Assembly (NCBI RefSeq): GCF_026339955.1
Contig: NZ_JAPEPW010000004.1
Location: forward strand, 434,001-498,000
Direction: 5' to 3'
Length of the DNA: 64,000 nucleotides
Source of the DNA: Streptomyces sp. NBC_01549
Lineage (GTDB): Bacteria > Actinomycetota > Actinomycetes > Streptomycetales > Streptomycetaceae
Shown here one piece after another: positions 43,075 through 51,589 of this stretch (position 1 is its first letter; each line of letters opens with the position of its first letter). The notes under the pieces were generated by a model. The model was given only the letters and a program-made list of their open reading frames with translations, had not been told where the DNA came from and did not search any database. The position numbers and the translations under genes were made by a program.

Positions 43075-44930
43075 CCACAGCCTCAGGCCCGAGCGCCGAC
43101 CCGGCCCGTTCGCTCCCGCCCCGCCCAGCTCACCAACCGCACCCGACGTCGCCGCGTTGCGCGAACCGCACATGCTCCGGCGAGACGAGCCGGTATCAGA
43201 GGAGTGCGGCAACGGCGACCCGGCGCAGGACGCCCTCGGCCCGGTCCCACGTCCAGCCACTCCCCACCACCAGCGTGCGCCAACCCAGGAGCCCGAACCA
43301 GCCATGCTCAGCTCTCATGTGTGAAGGTGCGCCGCGGTCCAGGCTGGCCGACGGCGGGAGCGGGAACCCCTCGACCAGCTTGCGGACCGGGTCTCTGAGG
43401 GCCGGCTGACCGCTTTCCTGGATTCCGGCCTCGCTCCGCCACTGGATGCGCGCCGCCCAGAAGCCGTTGCCGTCGCCGCGCGGCAGGATCAGGTCGTGGA
43501 CGGTACCGTCCGGTGCCGTGAGCGTGGGCTTTCCGGCAACGGTGCCGTGGCGCCACCGGTCCGGTGCGGCCTGGGGCTTCCACGGCGGGGGCGGTGCGCC
43601 GGGTGCCCGGGTCCGTCCATGGTCCTGTCCGCCGGGCCGTCCACGGAGGTTTCGGCCGTGGACGGCTCCGTCGGCGGCCCGAAGAGCATCACCTGCCGAA
43701 CGGACTCGCCCCCGGGAAGGGCGATCCGGAAGTGCCGGTCCTTCAAGACCGGAGCCTCCGGACCGGCAAGCCCGGTGGGACCACCCGGCATGCAGGGGCC
43801 CGATACTGAGACGGCGCGACCGCGCGAAAGTTTCGTCCACGCGACAGTGCGGAGAGGACCTCACACGTCATGTGGGCCGTCACCGGGAGCCGATCGGCTG
43901 GTGGTGTGCCTCTCAACCGTGAACCTCGCCGCCCCTCGCACTCGTGTACCGAGTGAAGACTCCCGCCGTCGAGGATATTTGGCTGGCCTCAGCGGTGGGA
44001 CAGGTGGTCGCCCTCGCGACTTCCCCCGTAGTGAGGGCGACCGCCATGCTCCCTGTCGATACCGACCTTCCCCCCGGCAGAACTGCTCTCGCGGTCCTTT
44101 CCTCCACGGATCAGAGCCCCGCCACGGCCCCGATGTCACGCAGCTTTCCCAGCGCCCGTTGTGGGGAAGCGAGCACCGGGAAACGGGCGGCACCACTCCC
44201 CTGCCCGCCGAACTCTGCGAAGCTGTCGCCGCGTTGGGCGACGCGATCTGTGCTGCCACAGACTGCTTCTGCCTCGCACCGGCGTCCGGAGACAGCAACT
44301 GGTTCGAAGTGTCCGGCAGCAGTCGCGGGGTCGCACTCGGCCGCTGATTCACGCGGCAGCACATCATGGGGCGGCGACAGCCCACACCGTCCATGAATCT
44401 GTATCTGACAGTCCATCATTTTCTTCGTCAGGAACGATTCTCCGCTCAGGGCCTCTCTCTGGGTATGGCGCTCCAATTGGCCAGAAGCCGCTGTGCTGAG
44501 CCCGTTTCAGCGGTCACAGTGAGCTGCTCGTACACCGGCCTCGACCGCAGCGGGGACGCGTAGGCCGTCGAGGAGCAGATCCAGGCCCCGGTGAGTGTCT
44601 GAGTCTCGATAGCTCACGCCACGCAGCGGGCGGGCCAGTCGAGACATCGAGACGACGAGCTCGTGGAGTCCGAGGGTCTCCCTCGCTTCCCGCTCCGCGT
44701 GCTCGGCCGGGCGGCCCCGCGCGAGCGAAGCGGCAAGCTCCCGCGCCGCCGATTTCCCACAGGCGCCCCTAGGTGCCCAGTAGTCCGCACGATTGTCATC
44801 CCTGGTCGGCCGCCACCGAGCACCCGGGCCGGAGCGCGACGCACGTCTATGCGTGACCTGGAAGGAGCACTTCGAGATGATGATCGTGGCCGAGCCTGGG
44901 TATAGTGCAAGCAGTACCTCTTACTCAGGC
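43075..44930. other. 1.9 kb without a firm gene; degraded coding traces
   Basis: Three protein-like traces, none complete. Minus strand 43590-43196: KPTLTAPDGTVHDLILPRGD and WFGLLGWRTLVVGSGWTWDR, ending in a stop at 43196; a frame-shifted N-terminal part may lie at 43791-43600 (RHFRIALPGGESVRQVMLFG). Plus strand 44191-44347: LPAELCEAVAALGDAICAAT to a stop at 44345-44347. None could be assigned. The rest shows nothing recognisable. Confidence 0.3.
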
Positions 44931-44966
44931 ACAGGGGCCCCGCCGATGCATCGGCGGGGCCCCTGT
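44931..44966. terminator. 36-bp perfect palindrome
   Basis: ACAGGGGCCCCGCCGATG (44931-44948) is followed directly by its exact complement (44949-44966). Only 10 bp behind the stop of the leftward gene at 44977, so most simply a terminator; loop-free perfect palindromes of this size can also be protein sites or cruciforms. It marks the border between the degraded region and the plasmid-like part. Confidence 0.65.
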
Positions 44967-44976
44967 ATTTGTACTG

Positions 44977-45393
44977 TCAGGCCACCTGAAGGTTGGGGCG
45001 TCCTTCCGCGGGAGGCACTGAGGCGTAGGCGGGCAGCTTGAGGTTGGGCAGCTCGCCGGCCTTGATGTTCACGATGGCCTGCCGGAATGAGGTCTCCATG
45101 GCCTCGGGACTCTCGTACTTGGCTGCGAGGGGGTGCAGCCGGTAGGAGTTGCCCTTGCCGCCGTCCTCGTTCTTCGGGCGCAGCACGATGTTGAGGTCGC
45201 ACAGCGGGGCGATGAGGTTGCTGATGGCCTGGGGGGTGACGCGGTATTCCCTGGCCATGTCCTTCTGCTTTATGGGCAGGTGGCCGCCGAAGTTTGATCG
45301 GTAGAGAAGGTAGTTGAGGAACTTCACCGAGGATCCGGAGATCGGGAGCGCCCAGATGCGCTCGGAGACGACCGGAGACAGCACCTCAGCCAT
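44977..45393 (-). CDS. winged-helix replication/control-like protein
   Basis: A 138-residue protein with one clear winged helix: PISGSSVKFLNYLLYRSNFG, HLPIKQKDMAREYRVTPQAI (recognition) and SNLIAPLCDLNIVLRPKNED (wing), then a short helical tail. AAAGGGA stands before ATG 45393. It lies 48 bp behind the next gene on the same strand and beside an origin-like repeat region. The fold and context recall RepL-type initiators or plasmid copy-control proteins; sequence alone does not prove this. Confidence 0.65.
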   Translation of the reverse strand: MAEVLSPVVSERIWALPISGSSVKFLNYLLYRSNFGGHLPIKQKDMAREYRVTPQAISNLIAPLCDLNIVLRPKNEDGGKGNSYRLHPLAAKYESPEAMETSFRQAIVNIKAGELPNLKLPAYASVPPAEGRPNLQVA

Positions 45394-45441
45394 CGGTATC
45401 CCTTTCTCGTCGTGTGCAGCGGGTTGGTTGGTGGATGTGTA

Positions 45442-46131
45442 TCACCCGGTGCGTTTTCCTCTGTTGTAGTTCGTCTGCTGGGTGAAACCGAGGTCCAGCT
45501 CCTCCTGGTGCAGGTCGGGTCCGATGGCGTTGGGGAAGGCCTCCGGGTCGCGGTCGTGCTGGGCGGCGATCTGTTCGAGAACGGCGTGCTGGGCGGTGCT
45601 GTTCCCATGGAACCAGAGTTTCACGTTCAGCTGGATGACGCCGTTGCCGAGTTGCTCGACCCACTTGTAGCCGACCAGGGCCCGGACGGCGCGGTTCACC
45701 GTGGAGCGGGTGATGCGCTTGCCGTCTTTTTTCTCGGCGAGCCTGTTGAGGCCGTCGGTGATCTCCTGCTGGGTGTACTGGGCGACTCCAGTGCCCCGCT
45801 CCTGGCCGCCGGCGACGTACAGGAACACGCAGAGCTGGGACTTGGTGATGGAATTGGCGACGGCCAGCTGTGCCAGCAGCTGCGTGAACCAGTTGCTCGC
45901 CAGGCTGTAGCCGGCATCGCCCGCCATGTCGTGCACGGCCCGGTGGGCAGGCTCGTACTCGAAGGTGACGTTCTTGAGCCTACGACGATCACGTGGGTCG
46001 GTGCTCGGGCTGCTTTGGCCAAGCTGCTCGCCCAGAACCTGCAACAGGTCGTCGAAGCCGAGGTCCTCAGATGCTCCGCTGGGGACAACTCGTGGTCGTG
46101 GGCTCCGGGGTGCTGGTGGATCAGATGTCAC
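45442..46131 (-). CDS. winged-helix, RepL-like plasmid protein
   Basis: A 229-residue protein from GTG 46131 (GGAGGTCCT directly before it). The centre is winged-helix: SITKSQLCVFLYVAGGQERG (~92-111), YTQQEITDGLNRLAEKKDGK, ITRSTVNRAVRALVGYKWVE (~139-158) and GNGVIQLNVKLWFHGNST (~161-178). The last block resembles the wing and NPxLFFRG end of RepL-family initiators. First gene of a two-gene unit reading away from the repeat region 46160-46680. Initiator or repressor of that region is the best guess. Confidence 0.6.
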   Translation of the reverse strand: MTSDPPAPRSPRPRVVPSGASEDLGFDDLLQVLGEQLGQSSPSTDPRDRRRLKNVTFEYEPAHRAVHDMAGDAGYSLASNWFTQLLAQLAVANSITKSQLCVFLYVAGGQERGTGVAQYTQQEITDGLNRLAEKKDGKRITRSTVNRAVRALVGYKWVEQLGNGVIQLNVKLWFHGNSTAQHAVLEQIAAQHDRDPEAFPNAIGPDLHQEELDLGFTQQTNYNRGKRTG

Positions 46132-46159
46132 AGGACCTCCTTCATTACTCAGGCGATCC

Positions 46160-46680
46160 AGAGACTAGCCCAAAAATCAACTAGAGCTTGTCTTTTGCTG
46201 CGTCGGCGTGCCGACGAGCCCTCTGCGCACATCACCCGTGCCGGGCGCGCTCCAAAAATCAACTGGGCATGGATATTCAGGGCGCCAAGGCACTAGAACT
46301 CAAGCAACACTTGATTTCTAGTGCCGCAATGGCAGCACATTTCATGTACCTGAAGCGTTCCGACACCCCCCTTGCCCCCCCCTCGGCCCCTCCCTGCACA
46401 ACGCCCTGACCTGCGGCGTTCCTCTCCACCACCAGGGGACTCAGAAATCAAGCAGTAGTTGATTTCCAAGCCCGAATGTGCGCGCCAGGTTGACATTCCG
46501 AGGTCGGAAATGTGCCCCCCAGAGCACTGACTGCAGTCTAAAAGCGCAGGTCAGAGGCCTAGTTTCGCTGGCGCTTCTTATTAAAGAGCCCACAAGTACT
46601 GCCCCCTTGCCCAGTTCCTGGGCACAACCTCGCATCACGGCCTTGAGTCCGTAAATATCCTATAATTGCATGAAGTACCC
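46160..46680. other. AT-rich repeat region, candidate origin
   Basis: No gene here. CCAAAAATCAACT occurs at 46170-46182 and 46252-46264. A 35-bp dyad runs from GCACTAGAA (46290) to TTCTAGTGC (46324) with CAAG/CTTG inside. GAAATCAA (46444-46451) and TTGATTTC (46459-46466) form another. TTGATTT/AAATCAA is the common core, present at least five times. The stretch near 46660 (AAATATCCTATAATTG) is unusually AT-rich for this DNA. Together with the two winged-helix genes next to it this looks like an iteron-type origin or control region. Confidence 0.5.
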
Positions 46681-46967
46681 CATACAACCCTACACAACCT
46701 CATCCTGGACAGCGACCCACGAAAGCCAACCACCACGGCGGGTCACATACGGACTCAGGAACGGAGGCCACCGGCACCACCCACTCATCTCAACCACGCC
46801 ATCTGCGTTTCAGGCCGTCACTACGCAGTTGCCGCAGCCGTTCTCATTCCTCGGTACCCGCACCTGACGTGAGGAGCGGACAAGAGCTCGCTTCACTCCT
46901 TTGCTCACGGATGCGCGAGCGAGCCCCGGACCAGCCGGCCCGGGGCTCGCGGGTTGTACGGCGACAA

Positions 46968-47572
46968 CTACAGGTCAAATTCGATGTGTTCCACTGGTGC
47001 GCGTGGCCGCCGCGCCACTCGATCCACTGGTCGTCGTCCAGGATGCTGTCGGAATCCTGGATGCCCGCGCCTTCGAGGAACAACTTCGTCCGGACGCCGG
47101 CCGGTGACGTCCAGCAGCAGTCCGTCCAACGGCCCGCCCATGGGCGCCGCGTAGGTCTGGTGCGGCACGGGGCCTGGGCCGGGGTCGTCGTGGCCGTGGA
47201 CCCGGCCGCGCAGCAGCTGCTCATCACCGTTTATCCGACCAGCGCGGACCGTGGCGGGTGAAGCGCCCCTGATCGTCGTGTAGTGCGTCGGCGCGCCGAT
47301 GAGGATGCCGTTGCGCCTGTGCGACTCGCGGGCGTCCTGCAGTCGTTGGCGGGCCACCTTGAACAGCCGGCCCGTCGGGGGTCCATCTGGCCGACGCGGT
47401 CCCAGTACCGGAAGGCGCTGACCATGGTCAGTTGGGCGGCGTCGTCCAGGATGCCGGGTTCGGCCTCCTGCCAGATCAGATGCCGGCGCACCATCGGCTC
47501 GTAGTGGCGGAAGAACTCTTCGAAGCCCGCCGGACCGTATTGCTTGTCGAGAGTGTTCAACAGGATCCCCAC
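46968..47572 (-). pseudogene. sigma-factor-like gene with several frameshifts
   Basis: From GTG 47572: LLNTLDKQYGPAGFEEFFRH, YEPMVRRHLIWQEAEPGILD and DAAQLTMVSAFRYWDRVGQM, like region 2 of ECF-type sigma factors. At about 47380 a lost base shifts to PTGRLFKVARQRLQDARESH and RNGILIGAPTHYTTIRGASP. A third frame later gives TKLFLEGAGIQDSDSILDDD and WIEWRGG, and the end falls back to HIEFDL-stop at 46968. At least three frame changes, so not functional. Upstream 46681-46967 holds no gene. Confidence 0.55.
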
Positions 47573-47663
47573 CTCTGATCTTTGCCGACGCTTCCGAAGA
47601 ACCTATGAACGAAACGCCGGCATCGAGCTGGTTGTGCGTCAACGGGCGTGTGGAATACGCATC

Positions 47664-48059
47664 TCAAGAACTCACGGTGCCTGCCCGGTGCCGAGGCCGT
47701 GCCCGTACGACCCGGTTCGCGGCCGTTTTCACGAACGGGATGACCAGCAGCGGGATCGCCAGGTGCAGCACGAGCCCCGCCAGCAGGGCACTCGGGCGCC
47801 GCAGCACCCGGCCCAGCGCACGGACGGGGACCTGGAGCCCGGCCGAGAACAGCACCAGCGAGAGCAGGAACGGGGCGCTGGACAGCGGCAGGCGGAACAG
47901 CGTACCGAGCGGCAGGGTGTGCGCCTGGCACAGCCATAGTCCGGGCCCGGGCAGGAGCAGGGCGCCGGCGTATGACAAGACGACCGCGCGCCCCAGCCGG
48001 CGCCGCAGCCAGGCGGTCGCGCGGTCAGTGGGCCGGGTGGTGGTGATCGGGGTATGCAA
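47664..48059 (-). pseudogene. bile acid:sodium symporter-like, N-terminal fragment
   Basis: A 131-residue frame with ARRLGRAVVLSYAGALLLPG-like start (as RRRLGRAVVLSYAGALLLPG), TLFRLPLSSAPFLLSLVLFS, AGLQVPVRALGRVLRRPSAL and LAGLVLHLAIPLLVIPFV, i.e. the first three helices of the BASS/SBF family. The family needs ~300 residues; the frame turns basic and stops at 47664. Truncated remnant. Confidence 0.6.
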
Positions 48060-48712
48060 GGCGGTCTTCTTCCGTCGCGGGGGCGGGGGCGGGACGGAAT
48101 GCCGCTATGCGAAGTGGGTGAGCGCAGGTGTGCATGGCGCCATGCTGCTGGTGCGGGACCGGTGAGGCGAGTCGTACCGCGCGGCAGTCAGGATGCGTTC
48201 AGGTACCCGGTACGCCGCGATCGGCTACCTCGCGCCCTCGCGCCCCTCCCCCTCGGACGGGATCTTCCGTCCGTCGTCGCTGCGGACAACCGGTGTCCAC
48301 AGCCAAGGTGGAACGCCTCGTCGTCGAGGGCGATGTGCGATGAGGCGTTCATCGGTGCGGTGCGCACCGCGTCGTTCGGCTCATCCCTGCCGACGCTTGC
48401 GGTAGCGCGCGGGCTGCCACGGCGGGTTCGGCTTGCCTCCGGGGTACTGCCGCGTTCGGCGACGGCGTTGCGGCGACTTCGGAGGCGGGTACAGGGCCGC
48501 TCGCTGGCCCGGGCGGCAGGCGTCGGCCTGCCGTACGAGAGCCTGTCCGAGGAGGTCGCCGCAGCGATCGGAACGCGGCGGCTCGGCCGCTCGTAACCGC
48601 ATACGGGTGCGGCTCGACCTGACCTGGAGGTCGGGCCCGCTCGCGCCCGGCAACCTCTGTGGCTGCGTGCTTCCCAAAGGAGCCAGTGCCGACCTACGAG
48701 CCCCTCCCCCAG
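48060..48712. other. no supported gene
   Basis: Arginine-rich frames only. A plus-strand tail LPYESLSEEVAAAIGTRRLG before a stop at 48594-48596 is protein-like but has no recognisable start or family. Confidence 0.3.
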
Positions 48713-49090
48713 TCAGCCGACCGCAGCTTTCCCCAGCTGTTCGCGGTGCGCCCGGGCCGTGGCCATCAGCCCGTCGAGCGTGTCCCTGGTCCGCACGAGG
48801 TCAGCGATGTGCGTGGAGAGCCGCTCGCGCTCCAGTGCCATCCGCTCCAGCGCGGAGTCGGAGTTTTCCTCGCTGGGCGCGTCGACGCAGGGCAGCAGCT
48901 CGGTGATCGTGCGGCTGGACAGGCCGGCGGCGTACAACCGCTGGATGAATGCCACCCGTTCGACCTCGCCCTCCGTGTAGTGCCGCTGCCCGCTCGGGCT
49001 ACGGGTACTGGTGAGCAGCCCCTGCTCCTCGTAGTAGCGCACGGACCGGACACTGACTCCGGCGCGTGACGCGAGCTCCCCGATCCTCAC
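48713..49090 (-). CDS. MerR-family regulator
   Basis: A 125-residue one-component activator: RIGELASRAGVSVRSVRYYE (~2-21) is the HTH and wing, EEQGLLTSTRSPSGQRHYTE follows, then AFIQRLYAAGLSSRTITELL and a dimer coiled coil (ERMALERERLSTHIADLVRT ~82-101). There is no C-terminal metal-binding Cys cluster, so a redox or electrophile signal, or another small molecule, is more likely than a metal. Divergent from the ene-reductase gene with a MerR-type promoter between them. Confidence 0.9.
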   Translation of the reverse strand: MRIGELASRAGVSVRSVRYYEEQGLLTSTRSPSGQRHYTEGEVERVAFIQRLYAAGLSSRTITELLPCVDAPSEENSDSALERMALERERLSTHIADLVRTRDTLDGLMATARAHREQLGKAAVG

Positions 49091-49125
49091 AGAGCCTCCC
49101 CTGCTGAGTTCTGCGTCACAGACCC

Positions 49126-49156
49126 TTGCCTCTGACGTCAGTGTGAGGTTTTAGCG
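49126..49156 (+). promoter_or_regulatory. MerR-type promoter with 19-bp spacer
   Basis: TTGCCT (49126-49131), then 19 bp, then TTAGCG (49151-49156). The spacer holds the palindrome TGACGTCA (49133-49140), extended as CCTCTGACGTCAGTGTGAGG. A stretched 19-bp spacer with a central dyad is the hallmark of MerR-activated promoters, here driving the ene-reductase 52 bp downstream. Confidence 0.7.
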
Positions 49157-49207
49157 TAGCCGCCGTGCCCGAGGTGCGGGCACGGCGGAGCGCGAAGGAG
49201 TCCTGAC

Positions 49208-50281
49208 ATGACGACCCTCTTCACCAGCTACCGGCTCGGCGGCCTCACGCTGCCCAACCGGATGGTCATGGCCCCGATGACCCGGGTGCGGGCCGCCGCC
49301 GGTGGCCTGGCGACGTCGTCGATGGCGACCTACTATGCCCAGCGGGCCACAGCCGGGCTGATAGTGAGCGAGGGGGTGCAGCCGAGCGCGATCGGGCAGT
49401 CCAACCCCGGTACACCGGGACTGCACACCGACGAGCAGGTCGAGGCATGGCGCCTCGTGACCGCCGCCGTCCACGCCAACGGCGGCCGGATCTTCGCCCA
49501 GCTCATGCACGGCGGCCGGGTCTCACATTCCGACACCACCGGCCTGCAGCCGGTCGGGCCCTCAGCCGTCCCCGCCGTCGGCGACGTGTTCACCCCGACC
49601 GGACTCCAGCCCGCTCCGACGCCGCGCGCGCTGGACACCGCCGAAGTGCCCGAGCATGCGCGGTCGTACGGCGATGCCGCACGCCGTGCCGTCGACGCGG
49701 GCTTCGACGGCGTGGAACTCCACGGCGCCAACGGCTACCTGATCTCGCAGTTCCTCTCGTCCAACGCCAACCTGCGCACGGACCGCTACGGAGGCCCGAT
49801 CGTCAACCGGATCAGGTTCGCCGTCGAGGCCGTCGCCGCCACCGTCGAGGCCGTCGGCGGGGACAGGACCGGCATCCGCTTCTCACCGGGCGGGACCTTC
49901 TGGGGAGTTCAGGAGACCGACGTCCGCGAGCTCTACACCGCGCTGCTGGCCGAACTGGCCCCCCTCGGGCTGGCCTATGTGCACCTCGAGGCCACCGCCG
50001 ACGAAGAGGTGCTCGTCGCCCTGCGACGAGCGTGGCCGGGCGCCCTCATCATGAACCCCGTCCTTCCGATGGGACCGAAGCAGACCAGCCGGGACGACGC
50101 CGACCACTGGCTCGGTCTCGGCGCCGATCTCATCAGCTTCGGCCGCGCCTTCCTCGCCAACCCCGACCTGGTCGAGCGGCTGCGGGGCGGACTTCCGATC
50201 GCCCCCGTCGACGAGGGCACGTATTACCAGGGCGGTGACGCGGGCTACCTGACCTACTCGGCCCACCAGTACGCGGGTTGA
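49208..50281 (+). CDS. old yellow enzyme-type ene-reductase
   Basis: A 357-residue FMN TIM-barrel enzyme that reduces activated C=C bonds or nitro compounds with NAD(P)H. Starts YRLGGLTLPNRMVMAPMTRV (~8-27); FMN/substrate block IFAQLMHGGRVSH (~97-109), where the usual His-x-x-Asn pair is elsewhere; FDGVELHGANGYLISQFLSS (~168-187) with His and Asn ligands; DRYGGPIVNRIRF (~196-208); phosphate loop DLISFGRAFLANPDLVERL (~312-330). All family blocks are intact. Controlled by the divergent MerR protein. Detoxification of electrophiles is the usual role. Confidence 0.92.
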   Translation: MTTLFTSYRLGGLTLPNRMVMAPMTRVRAAAGGLATSSMATYYAQRATAGLIVSEGVQPSAIGQSNPGTPGLHTDEQVEAWRLVTAAVHANGGRIFAQLMHGGRVSHSDTTGLQPVGPSAVPAVGDVFTPTGLQPAPTPRALDTAEVPEHARSYGDAARRAVDAGFDGVELHGANGYLISQFLSSNANLRTDRYGGPIVNRIRFAVEAVAATVEAVGGDRTGIRFSPGGTFWGVQETDVRELYTALLAELAPLGLAYVHLEATADEEVLVALRRAWPGALIMNPVLPMGPKQTSRDDADHWLGLGADLISFGRAFLANPDLVERLRGGLPIAPVDEGTYYQGGDAGYLTYSAHQYAG

Positions 50282-50368
50282 TTCCGAGCTGCGGCGAACG
50301 AGCGAAATCGAGTGAGGCGGGACAGCACGGGCATGTCGCTGGTTCGCACCGCTCTCCAACGTGGACCG

Positions 50369-50385
50369 CTATTACGCCGTAATAG
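50369..50385. repeat. parS-like site 1
   Basis: CTATTACGCCGTAATAG, perfect except for the central base, downstream of parB beyond its terminator. Confidence 0.8.
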
Positions 50386-50430
50386 ATGCGGTGGGTGATC
50401 GAGACCGCCAGCTGCGCCTGAAGAAGGAGG

Positions 50431-50461
50431 GGGTCCCCTGCCACCATGTGGCAGGGGACCC
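50431..50461. terminator. hairpin terminator of parAB
   Basis: GGGTCCCCTGCCAC (50431-50444) pairs exactly with GTGGCAGGGGACCC (50448-50461), loop CAT, 16 bp beyond the parB stop at 50477. Confidence 0.85.
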
Positions 50462-50476
50462 GACGGTCCTTCATGG

Positions 50477-51589
50477 TCAGAGAGCCGCGTCAGCGCCATT
50501 GGATGCGGCCAACTGGTCGTGGTACCCGTTCAACAGCGCCAGCATCTTCTCGAACTCGGTGGGGCTCATCTTGCGGATCAGGTGGTGGGCGAGGAAGACC
50601 CCGTCCTCATAAGGCAGTCGGGGCGGCTTACGGCTTCCGGTATCCGGCTGCTCCGCGACCGCCGGGCTGTCGTTGGTGCGCGGTTCGGGCACAGTCTCCG
50701 TGGACTTCCCGGTCTGCTCCCCCGACGAAGACACCTCCGGATCCGGGCTGTCCTCCTGCGTCTCCGGCTCCCCTATTACGTCGTAATAGGGGGCGGCGGT
50801 CGCAGAGGGCCGAGTGTCGGTGTCGGCCGCCTGCTCCTGCGGCTCCGCCTTCTTCCGCTTCTGATCTGCCCTCTCGGCGCCCTCGCCGGCTCGCCGCTCC
50901 TTGAGCTCTTCCAGGGCCGACTGTTGTTGTTCAGCAGGCTTTTTACCCACTGCGCGCAGCAGGTCGATGGGTTCCTGGCCGATGCGTGCTTGGAGTTCGG
51001 GGGTGAGGGTGAGCAGGGCGAGCCGCTGCGACACCCAGCCCTGGGAACGGTGCAGGCGCTTGGCCAGGGCGGTCTGGGTGCCGTGGATGGCCAGCAGACG
51101 TTCCAGGGCTCGGGCCTCGTCCAGTTCCTCGAGGTCCTGGCGGTGGATGTTGGCGACCAGTGCTGACTCGAGGAGTTCGTCGACTGTGGTGCCCTGGTCG
51201 TCGCTGACCATCACCTTGATGGTGGCAAGGCCGGCTTCTCGAGCGGCCGCGAGCCGGCTACTGCCGTCGATGACGACGTGGGTGGTGTCCGGCTCGAGGT
51301 CATCTTCGTCGACCGGGTTGACCTTGGTGTAGGCGTCACGGTTCATGACCGTGATGGCCACTTTCTGCCCGTGTGTCTTGAGGCTGCCTGCGAGGTCGGT
51401 GAGGTCTCCGAGGCTGGAGCGGGGGTTGTCCGGGTTGAGGCTGATGCGGTGGACCGGGAGTTCAGTCGGCGCGGCGATGCCTTCGGTGGGCACGCCGGTG
51501 GCGGCGGCAACGGCCTGTCGGCGGGCGCTGACGCCTCGGGCCTGGGCGCCGCCGAAGCGTCCGGCGCCGAGTTGGTCGGCCTTGCTCAT
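50477..51589 (-). CDS. parB: ParB-family partition protein
   Basis: A 370-residue centromere-binding protein. ParB/Spo0J N-terminal domain ~40-150: LPVHRISLNPDNPRSSLGDL, THVVIDGSSRLAAAREAG (the CTP-binding GERR motif reads GSSR) and ALVANIHRQDLEELDEARAL. The HTH is TQTALAKRLHRSQGWVSQRL (~171-190). A long acidic linker (~235-320) leads to a C-terminal dimer-like segment (FEKMLALLNGYHDQLAAS). ATG 51589 overlaps the parA stop (ATGA). A parS-like palindrome lies inside the linker coding sequence. The seven CTATTACGNCGTAATAG sites around the operon are its probable targets. Confidence 0.92.
   Translation of the reverse strand: MSKADQLGAGRFGGAQARGVSARRQAVAAATGVPTEGIAAPTELPVHRISLNPDNPRSSLGDLTDLAGSLKTHGQKVAITVMNRDAYTKVNPVDEDDLEPDTTHVVIDGSSRLAAAREAGLATIKVMVSDDQGTTVDELLESALVANIHRQDLEELDEARALERLLAIHGTQTALAKRLHRSQGWVSQRLALLTLTPELQARIGQEPIDLLRAVGKKPAEQQQSALEELKERRAGEGAERADQKRKKAEPQEQAADTDTRPSATAAPYYDVIGEPETQEDSPDPEVSSSGEQTGKSTETVPEPRTNDSPAVAEQPDTGSRKPPRLPYEDGVFLAHHLIRKMSPTEFEKMLALLNGYHDQLAASNGADAAL
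50773..50789. repeat. parS-like site 2, inside parB
   Basis: CTATTACGTCGTAATAG within the linker-coding part of parB (codons for PYYDVIG). Spreading ParB could repress its own operon from here. Confidence 0.75.
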
